NCBI GenBank assembly: GCA_904501855.1 | Contig: CAJGCI010000048.1 | Coordinates: 1-11,985 of the forward strand | Reading direction: 5' to 3' | From: Oscillospiraceae bacterium | GTDB lineage: Bacteria > Bacillota > Clostridia > Oscillospirales > Oscillospiraceae | DNA length: 11,985 nt | Shown: in pieces, positions 7,288 through 11,985 of the stretch | Layout: each line of letters begins with the position of its first letter | How positions within the stretch are numbered: the first letter of the stretch is position 1 | Translations under genes and position numbers: made by a program | The notes under the pieces: generated by a model | Databases searched by the model: none | What the model was told of the DNA's origin: nothing | The model's input: only the letters and a program-made list of their open reading frames with translations

Positions 7288-7977
7288 TTATTCAAATGCA
7301 GATTCTCCGGAACTGGTACCCTGCGCAAAGTCCAGAAACTTACGGAATGCAGGAGTATCAGGATGCTCCAGATAATCCGAAGGACCAAAAGTGTCCAGCT
7401 GGCCGTGGTCAAGAAAAATAACCTCGTCGGCCAGCCGTTTCGCCTGTGCCACGGAGTGGGTGATCATGAGAACGGTGCATCCGGTACGGTCCCGGTAGGA
7501 CCGTACGGTCTCTTCGGCCAGAAGTGTGGACTCCATGTCCATCGCCGTGGTTGGTTCATCCAGAAGCAGGACTTCATAGTCCCGCATCAGCAGGCGGCAC
7601 AGAGCCATGCGGGCAGTCTCGCCACCGGAGAGACTTTTGGCGTTTTGGTCCTCCAGTCCGTCCAGTCTCATCGTTTGGATCAGTTTTCGGGCTTTCGCTT
7701 CTGCTTTCTCATCACGGTCACTGTTGGCCAGAAGGTTCCGAAGCGTGCTCATATACAGTGCAAAAGGTTTCTGAGGAAGGAATCCTGCAGATACTTCCTT
7801 CAGCGCAACATTGCCGCGGTCTGCCTTTTCCAATCCTCCGAGGATACGGAGCATTGTGGATTTTCCGGCACCGTTGGCACCGAGAATGGCATAGATCGTA
7901 CCGGGTCGAAGCTCCAGTTCCGGCAGGCTCAGAACCGTGTTCCCGTTATAGCTTTTGGTAAAGGAGGATGTCTTCAT
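7288..7977 (-). CDS. tupC: Tungstate ABC transporter, ATPase subunit
   Basis: A 229-residue ABC ATPase on the cytoplasmic face that powers tungstate import. Visible motifs are Walker A GANGAGKST (33-41), Q-loop Gln69 in LPQKP, signature LSGGE (116-120), Walker B VLLLDE (136-141) and H-loop His174 in ITHS. It is short, with no C-terminal TOBE/MOP-like regulatory domain of the kind found in ModC, which fits TupC. The start at 7977 is chosen because AGAAGGAG lies 8 nt upstream on the minus strand and the homology begins at MKTSSFTKSY; a longer reading would enter tupB coding sequence in another frame. It overlaps the tupB stop by 4 nt (ATGA). Specificity is inferred from the neighbouring permease, the binding protein and the divergent AOR-family gene; molybdate cannot be excluded. 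Confidence 0.9.
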   Translation of the reverse strand: MKTSSFTKSYNGNTVLSLPELELRPGTIYAILGANGAGKSTMLRILGGLEKADRGNVALKEVSAGFLPQKPFALYMSTLRNLLANSDRDEKAEAKARKLIQTMRLDGLEDQNAKSLSGGETARMALCRLLMRDYEVLLLDEPTTAMDMESTLLAEETVRSYRDRTGCTVLMITHSVAQAKRLADEVIFLDHGQLDTFGPSDYLEHPDTPAFRKFLDFAQGTSSGESAFE

Positions 7978-8660
7978 TGCGGAATCTCCTTCTGTAACAG
8001 CGATACAACGGTCGTCAGCACAAGCGCCAGCAGGATCAGGACGATCCCCAGCGCCATACCGTTCTGAAACTGCCCCATGTTGGTGTACGCCATGATCGCA
8101 GTGGTCATGATGTTGGTCTTGTGGACGATGGCACCGCCTACCATGGAGACCGCACCGACTTCCGCCAGAGCGCGAGCCAATGCCAGCAGGTAAGTGGTGA
8201 GGATGGAATACCGGCATTCATTCATGAGAAGAAGGACGGTCTTTCCCTTTCGGAAACCCATTCCTCTGGCGCTGTCCCTAAGTGCCGGATACACACCGGC
8301 GGAGAAACTCTCCAGCAGCCCGATAACAATGGGTGTGATGAGAATGACCTGCGCGATGATCATCCCGTTTACAGTGTACAGCAGATGAAGATGCCGCAGC
8401 GGTCCGACACCGCAGAACATCAGATAGCATAATAGGCCGCAAACGACCGGAGGAAGTCCGATCATGGTACGGGTAAGGATCACGATGGCCTTCTTGCCGG
8501 GAAATTTGCTGCAACCCAAAAGAGCTCCCAGCGGCACTCCCATAAGGAGTGCCAGCAGGGAGCTTGCTAGACTCATTCGCATTGTGACGCCAATGATATT
8601 AAACAGCGTTGAATTGCCGCTTAGTATCAGTTGGATCGCCTCACGAAAAGCCGAACTCAT
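7974..8660 (-). CDS. tupB: Tungstate ABC transporter, permease subunit
   Basis: A 228-residue integral membrane protein with about five to six hydrophobic segments, including SLLALLMGVPLGALLG, IGLPPVVCGLLCYLMF, MIIAQVILITPIVIGLL and MALGIVLILLALVLTTVV. The cytoplasmic EAA-like coupling loop is near ALRDSARGMGFRKGKTVLLLM, where the ATPase docks. The N-terminus AFREAIQLILSG and overall length match the TupB/WtpB type of permease. The start overlaps the tupA stop by 4 nt (ATGA) with no strong independent ribosome binding site, which points to translational coupling. It would form a homodimeric channel for the oxyanion delivered by TupA. Confidence 0.9.
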   Translation of the reverse strand: MSSAFREAIQLILSGNSTLFNIIGVTMRMSLASSLLALLMGVPLGALLGCSKFPGKKAIVILTRTMIGLPPVVCGLLCYLMFCGVGPLRHLHLLYTVNGMIIAQVILITPIVIGLLESFSAGVYPALRDSARGMGFRKGKTVLLLMNECRYSILTTYLLALARALAEVGAVSMVGGAIVHKTNIMTTAIMAYTNMGQFQNGMALGIVLILLALVLTTVVSLLQKEIPQ

Positions 8661-9676
8661 GCTGCTTCTTCTAATTCACCGTCGTTGGCGCGGAAGGTAA
8701 GGAAGGTTGCCTTATCCGACAGGACATAAGCGCCTTCTTCTTCAGCCATGGTCAGGCATACGCCCATACCGGCGTTGGAAGAGACGTACCAGTCAGAGTA
8801 ATCGGCGAAGCTGTCGGGCTCTTCGGTGATGCCCAGCTCTTCCGGCCAGAGGGAGAGTTCCTTGGTGTGAGTTCCGGACATGTCGCCGCGGGAGATGAAT
8901 TTGTACTCTCCATCTGCGATTGCGGCAAATGCATCAAGAACACTGTCACAGTCTTCAACACCTGCGGGGTCCGCGCTGGGTCCGCACAGTACGAAGTAGT
9001 TGTAAAGGAAGCTGAGCCGCTCGGAATCCATGCCGTCTACGACACGCGCAAAACCGTCAGCAACGAATTCTTCTTCCTGTGCTTTTGCGTGGACCAGGAT
9101 CAAGTCGGCATTTCCGTCTTTGGCATTGGCGATGGCCTTGCCGGTTCCGGCGGAGAACACTTCAACTTCATATCCGTACTCTTTTTCAAAAATGGGGAGG
9201 AGATAACCCAGCAGACCGGAGTCATTGACGGATGTGGTGGTGGAGATGCGGATCTCTTTGGTCTCGTCCGTCGCTTCGGGGATCTCTGCTTCAGAGACCG
9301 GAGCGTCTTTCAGACCGTAGAACAGATACTCGCCGTACTCGTCAAAGCCGAAGTTGGCAGCCAGTTCCTCGCCCTCTTCCGAGAGCATCCAGTTGATGAG
9401 TGCATCAGCACCTTCTGTGTTCAGTTCCACGTCGGAGACTGCATTTCCATCGGCATCCACGAAATTGGCATCGGGATTCACGGCCAGCAGGGAGTAGGTG
9501 TTGATCATGCTGTCATCTTCTTCCATGAGGATCTGAAGATCGACAGAGCTTGTTTCTTCTGCAGAGACAGATTCTTCCGCGACAGATTCGGAAACCGGTG
9601 CGGTTTCCTGAGCACCGCATGCGCAGAGAACAAAGATCATGCACACGGCAAGCAAGATCGCAAGACTTTTTTTCAT
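8657..9676 (-). CDS. tupA: Tungstate-binding lipoprotein, circularly permuted TupA
   Basis: Solute-binding lipoprotein (339 residues) that captures tungstate outside the membrane and hands it to TupB. A hydrophobic signal ends in a lipobox LCAC with lipidated Cys20; a Ser/Glu-rich tether follows (22-44). TupA motifs are present but in permuted order. Residues 45-120 (VDLQILMEEDD, NTYSLLAVNP, INWMLSEEGEELAANFG, YGEYLFY) match what is normally the C-terminal third. An acidic linker (about 123-141) leads into the normal N-terminus, RISTTTSVNDSGLLGYLLP (143-161), then GTGKAI, DADLILVHA-like NADLILVHA (189-197), YNYFVLCGP (225-233), ISRGDMSGTHTKE (261-273), WYVSSNAGMG (296-305), and the chain ends shortly after ATFLTF (323-328), where the moved block would normally start. 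TTTS and SRGDxSGT are the oxyanion-binding segments. No second copy of the moved block exists. A G-rich site GGGGGAAA precedes the ATG. It is first in an operon with tupB and tupC. The comparison is with family sequences as I recall them. Confidence 0.88.
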   Translation of the reverse strand: MKKSLAILLAVCMIFVLCACGAQETAPVSESVAEESVSAEETSSVDLQILMEEDDSMINTYSLLAVNPDANFVDADGNAVSDVELNTEGADALINWMLSEEGEELAANFGFDEYGEYLFYGLKDAPVSEAEIPEATDETKEIRISTTTSVNDSGLLGYLLPIFEKEYGYEVEVFSAGTGKAIANAKDGNADLILVHAKAQEEEFVADGFARVVDGMDSERLSFLYNYFVLCGPSADPAGVEDCDSVLDAFAAIADGEYKFISRGDMSGTHTKELSLWPEELGITEEPDSFADYSDWYVSSNAGMGVCLTMAEEEGAYVLSDKATFLTFRANDGELEEAA

Positions 9677-9780
9677 GTTGTTTCCCCCAATAGTTGAAAT
9701 TTATGCAGGAACGGTTTATTATTCTTTATAGGGAATATCCATTATTCTCCAATAAGTATAATAAACAAATCTACATAATT

Positions 9781-9809
9781 ATTCTATAGCAGATGGTACA
9801 AAAATCCAA
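9781..9809 (-). promoter_or_regulatory. Candidate promoter of tupABC
   Basis: On the minus strand a weak -35 TTGGAT (9804-9809) is spaced 17 nt from TAGAAT (9781-9786). It would give a leader of about 95-100 nt. A competing candidate is TTGTTT (9763-9768) spaced 16 nt from AATAAT (9741-9746). Both -10 elements fall within copies of the repeated ATTATTCT motif, so the sequence alone does not decide between them. Confidence 0.35.
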
Positions 9810-9828
9810 ATGGTAAAAAAAACAAGAA

Positions 9829-9855
9829 TTGACTATCTCATTTAGTGAATAATAC
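9829..9855 (+). promoter_or_regulatory. Candidate upstream promoter of the AOR-family gene
   Basis: TTGACT (9829-9834) is followed after 15 nt by TAATAC (9850-9855). The spacing is shorter than ideal. The -10 overlaps the tandem repeat at 9851-9870, which could let a bound protein block it. A leader from here would include both downstream hairpins before the ATG at 10042. Confidence 0.3.
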
Positions 9856-9870
9856 GAAATAATACGAAAT
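9851..9870 (+). repeat. Tandem 10-bp direct repeat
   Basis: AATACGAAAT occurs twice back to back (9851-9860 and 9861-9870). The period is about one helical turn, so both copies face the same side of the DNA, which suits a regulator-binding site. It lies between the tup operon and the AOR-family gene and overlaps a candidate -10. Confidence 0.6.
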
Positions 9871-9880
9871 GAAAAGCAGC

Positions 9881-9897
9881 ATCCCTTTTAAAGGGAT
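9881..9897. repeat. 17-bp palindrome upstream of the AOR-family gene
   Basis: ATCCCTTTTAAAGGGAT is a perfect inverted repeat with 8-bp arms around a single T (9889). On the plus strand it is followed by TTTATTCTTT, so it could act as a weak hairpin terminator or attenuator; as DNA it could equally be a dimeric repressor site. Confidence 0.5.
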
Positions 9898-9927
9898 TTT
9901 ATTCTTTCCTATCACTTTAACGAATTT

Positions 9928-9933
9928 TATAAT
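9928..9933 (+). promoter_or_regulatory. Candidate proximal -10 for the AOR-family gene
   Basis: A perfect TATAAT hexamer lies about 110 nt before the ATG. No good -35 is found 16-18 nt upstream (TTTCCT at 9905-9910 is weak), so it may need an activator or be chance in AT-rich DNA. If used, transcription would start near 9940, inside the hairpin at 9935-9959. Confidence 0.35.
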
Positions 9934-9934
9934 A

Positions 9935-9959
9935 AAAGAGCTAAATTAGTTCTTTTTTT
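9935..9959 (+). terminator. Terminator-like hairpin in the AOR-family gene leader
   Basis: AAAGAGCT (9935-9942) pairs with AGTTCTTT (9948-9955) in an 8-bp, mostly A-U stem with one G-U pair and a 5-nt loop. TTTT follows directly, making seven consecutive T residues. The stem is weak, so it may be an attenuator, a leader structure or a chance pairing. It lies 80 nt upstream of the start codon rather than after a gene on this strand. Confidence 0.35.
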
Positions 9960-10041
9960 GTAGATTCTGAGTTGTAATGAGTGGAATTAACCAAAAAAAA
10001 TATCAAAACACTCACATAGACTCAATTGGGGAGGAAAGCAC

Positions 10042-11961
10042 ATGTCGAAATATTCCGGCTATATGGGAAAGGTCATGATGATGGATCTTACCACCGGAGA
10101 AGTGGAGGAATATCCCTGGTCCGACCGGGACAGGGAGCTCTATATCGGTGGAAAGGCCATGGGCTCCAAGATCATGTTCGATACGTTCCACGGAACGGAG
10201 GATCCTCTTGGACCGAAAAACATCATCGTTATCACCACAGGCCCGCTGACGGGAACCGGGGCACCCTGCTCCAACCGGTTTAACATCTCAACTCTGTCTC
10301 CGCAGTCGGGACTGACTACATCTTCCAACTGCGGCGGAAACTTTGGATACTATCTGAAGAAGGCAGGGTATGACGCACTGATCCTGAAAGGACAGTGTCC
10401 GGAACTCAGCTGGCTGGAGATCCACAATGACAAGTTTGTTCTGCACTCGGCAGAGGAATTGAAGGGACTCCGCGTGGGACCGGCACAGGAGAAGCTTCAG
10501 GAATGGATGGACGAAGCCCAGGGATGTCGAGCCAAATGCGGTATGGTCTCCATCGGACCGGCGGGAGAGAATAAAGTTCTGTATGCCTGCGTGATCAGCG
10601 GAGAACGCGCCGCAGGACGAGCCGGGGTCGGTGCGGTATTCGGATCGAAGAATCTGAAGGCCATCGTGGCCTCTGGCAATCATGATGTCAAGATCTATGA
10701 TCCTGAGAAGACCAGAAAATTCCATCAGAAATGGGTCAACACCCTGAGAGCACATCCCCTGACGGGAAATCAGCTGCCGAAGATGGGCACTGCGGGGCTG
10801 GTCACCACCATGCAGGCCCGCGGAATACTGGCGACCAAGAACTACAAGTACGGTCAATTTGAGCATTTTGACAAGGTAAATGGTGAGACGCTGGCAGAAG
10901 ACTTCAATGTCGTCAACAAAGGATGCCTGTCCTGCCCCATCCGCTGCACCCGCGTGGTGGAAGTGGACGGAAAGAAAGTGAAAGGCCCGGAACTGGAAGT
11001 ACTGGGACTTATGGCCGGCGGAATTCTCAACGACAATCTGGAACTGGTCTGTCGCTGGAACTATGAGCTTGACGAACTGGGTCTGGATACCATTGCCTGC
11101 GCAAACACCATCTCCTATGCCATGGAAGCCAACGAGAAAGGACTGTGGGACAACGGTCTGGAATTCGGAAAGACCGACAACATTTCCCAGGTCATTGAAG
11201 ATATTGCTTTCCGGCGCGGAGTTGGAGATGAGCTCGCCAACGGCAGCAAACGGCTCAGCGAAAAATACGGGGGCAAGGAATTTGCCATTCAGTCCAAAGG
11301 TCTGGAGCTGGCCGCTTACGAGCCACGCCGAGCCGTGGGACAGGGCCTTGGCTATGCGGTATCCAACCGCGGCGGATGCCACTTGAACGGCGGTTATCTG
11401 GTCATTCTGGAAGGATTGGGACTCTATACCGACTCCCAGACGCCGCATGCGAAAGCGGACCTTACCATGACGATGCAGGATCTGATGGAATCGGTATCGT
11501 TGACGGGACAGTGCCTGTTCACTTCCTATGCGGTATTTCCCGGTTTCCTGATCTCAAAACCAAACGGTCCGATTACAACCACCGTCAATCTGGTGATTCC
11601 CTTTATCGGCGCAGCGGTGCGTCTGATCAACAAATTCCCGGAGATCGCCCATTTCCATCTGTGGCTCCTACCGCACACCAAGGAAATGGAACTTGCGGTC
11701 GGTATGAAAATGGATATGGGCAAATTCATACGGATCGGAGAGCGCAGCTACAACGTGGAACGCGCGGTCAATGCCCGGTTCGGTGTCTGCTCGGACAAGG
11801 ATCTTCTGCCAAAGCGGCTTACCGATGACCCGCAGGATCCCAATAACCCGAAGACGAAGGTTCCTCTGGAAAAAATGAAAAAGGTGTATTACAACGCCCG
11901 CGGATGGACCAAGGAAGGAGTTCCCAGTTACCGGAAGCTCCAGAAAATGAAGATCGTGTAA
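10042..11961 (+). CDS. aor: Aldehyde:ferredoxin oxidoreductase family tungstoenzyme
   Basis: A 639-residue cytosolic protein of the AOR family, which oxidises aldehydes to acids (or the reverse) with ferredoxin, using a tungsten bis-pyranopterin and one [4Fe-4S] cluster. Length fits the family. The N-terminal domain has the pterin-contacting AGRAGVGAVFGSKNLKA segment. Cluster ligands are C295, C298 and C302 in CLSCPIRC plus C491 in TGQC, matching spacing in the Pyrococcus enzyme. GPELE (315-319) and His447 in RGGCHLNG correspond to the active-site Glu and His region. The first pterin motif DELGLD (344-349) is intact; the second, usually DxxGLC, is SLTGQC and lacks the Asp. The EXXH dimer-iron motif is replaced by R338-W-N-Y341. 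GGGGAGG (10028-10034) is the ribosome binding site. A gene starts 13 nt after the stop, probably an electron-transfer or accessory partner. The substrate is unknown; related BamB-type enzymes act on other substrates. The divergent tungstate transporter supports tungsten over molybdenum. Confidence 0.88.
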   Translation: MSKYSGYMGKVMMMDLTTGEVEEYPWSDRDRELYIGGKAMGSKIMFDTFHGTEDPLGPKNIIVITTGPLTGTGAPCSNRFNISTLSPQSGLTTSSNCGGNFGYYLKKAGYDALILKGQCPELSWLEIHNDKFVLHSAEELKGLRVGPAQEKLQEWMDEAQGCRAKCGMVSIGPAGENKVLYACVISGERAAGRAGVGAVFGSKNLKAIVASGNHDVKIYDPEKTRKFHQKWVNTLRAHPLTGNQLPKMGTAGLVTTMQARGILATKNYKYGQFEHFDKVNGETLAEDFNVVNKGCLSCPIRCTRVVEVDGKKVKGPELEVLGLMAGGILNDNLELVCRWNYELDELGLDTIACANTISYAMEANEKGLWDNGLEFGKTDNISQVIEDIAFRRGVGDELANGSKRLSEKYGGKEFAIQSKGLELAAYEPRRAVGQGLGYAVSNRGGCHLNGGYLVILEGLGLYTDSQTPHAKADLTMTMQDLMESVSLTGQCLFTSYAVFPGFLISKPNGPITTTVNLVIPFIGAAVRLINKFPEIAHFHLWLLPHTKEMELAVGMKMDMGKFIRIGERSYNVERAVNARFGVCSDKDLLPKRLTDDPQDPNNPKTKVPLEKMKKVYYNARGWTKEGVPSYRKLQKMKIV

Positions 11962-11974
11962 GGGAGGCGGAATC

Positions 11975-11985
11975 ATGGTAACAGT
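11975..11985 (+). CDS. Start of a downstream gene, cut by window edge
   Basis: GGGAGGCGG (11962-11970) lies 4 nt before an ATG at 11975, 13 nt past the preceding stop, which is convincing operon spacing. Only Met-Val-Thr and part of a fourth codon are visible, so no function can be read. By position it is likely co-transcribed with the AOR-family gene. Confidence 0.55.

Larger units (their letters stand above)
9677..10041. other. AT-rich divergent control region between tupA and the AOR-family gene
   Basis: This 365-bp gene-free stretch is visibly more AT-rich than the flanking genes and must hold promoters for both directions. It contains three copies of ATTATTCT (9718-9725, 9741-9748, 9778-9785), a tandem 10-bp repeat, a 17-bp palindrome and a terminator-like hairpin, listed separately. 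I see no convincing small ORF with a ribosome binding site and recognise no riboswitch. Its size suggests regulation, possibly shared, by tungstate or growth state; that is inference. Confidence 0.7.

Noticed and set aside
7978..8217. N-terminal extension of the TupC frame across tupB.
   Set aside because: The extra 80 residues are Arg/His/Gly-rich out-of-frame reading of tupB; the ATG at 7977 has a good ribosome binding site and the typical ABC start.
9677..10041. A molybdenum/tungsten cofactor riboswitch in the divergent region.
   Set aside because: I could not fold a multi-helix structure with recognisable conserved elements; only simple hairpins are visible.
10288..11448. 386-codon minus-strand open frame opposite the AOR-family gene.
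   Set aside because: The plus-strand frame shows clear family motifs along its whole length; the antisense frame shows no domain and no start signals.
11788..11790. Cys583 of the AOR-family protein as the fourth [4Fe-4S] ligand.
   Set aside because: Cys491 in TGQC matches the position of the classical distal ligand (Pyrococcus Cys494) far better; Cys583 lies in the C-terminal NxRxG...LPxRL region.

Overview
The window looks like a chromosomal segment of an anaerobic, low-to-mid-GC Gram-positive bacterium of the Clostridia, most likely in or near the Oscillospiraceae/Ruminococcaceae. The evidence is indirect: strong AGGAGG-type ribosome binding sites, an HPr with both His15 and Ser46, a Gram-positive style fructose PTS with EIIA-EIIB-EIIC domain order, a lipoprotein-type solute-binding protein, and a tungsten-dependent aldehyde:ferredoxin oxidoreductase. 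The taxonomic placement is inference. No insertion sequence, phage gene or CRISPR array was seen.

Layout. (1) 1-163, minus strand: a tRNA-Val(GAC) gene with a near-consensus promoter and a perfect 11-bp terminator hairpin. (2) 253-1373, plus strand: a monocistronic short pyruvate kinase that stops after the A and B domains and has no C-terminal regulatory domain, with its own extended -10 promoter and a strong terminator. (3) 1470-7279, plus strand: a compact fructose-utilisation operon, fruR (DeoR family), fruK, fruA, ptsH, ptsI, ending at a bidirectional terminator. (4) 7288-9676, minus strand: a three-gene tungstate ABC transporter read in the order tupA, tupB, tupC, with 4-nt ATGA overlaps at both junctions. 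(5) 9677-10041: an AT-rich 365-bp divergent control region with tandem repeats, a palindrome and a terminator-like hairpin. (6) 10042-11961, plus strand: an AOR-family tungstopterin oxidoreductase, followed closely by the first codons of another gene cut by the window edge.

How the genes work together. FruA, HPr and EI form a complete PEP-dependent phosphorelay that imports fructose as fructose-1-phosphate. FruK converts this to fructose-1,6-bisphosphate, and FruR probably senses a sugar phosphate and controls the operon. EI and the upstream pyruvate kinase both turn PEP into pyruvate. TupABC brings in tungstate for the cofactor of the divergently transcribed AOR-family enzyme, which would exchange electrons between an aldehyde/acid couple and ferredoxin.

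The most unusual feature is TupA. The block that normally forms the C-terminal third of a tungstate-binding protein sits here at the N-terminus, right after the lipoprotein signal, and the chain ends where that block would normally begin. This reads as a natural circular permutation of a type II periplasmic-binding-protein fold. The AOR-family enzyme also departs from the classical family at the second pterin motif and at the dimer-iron motif.
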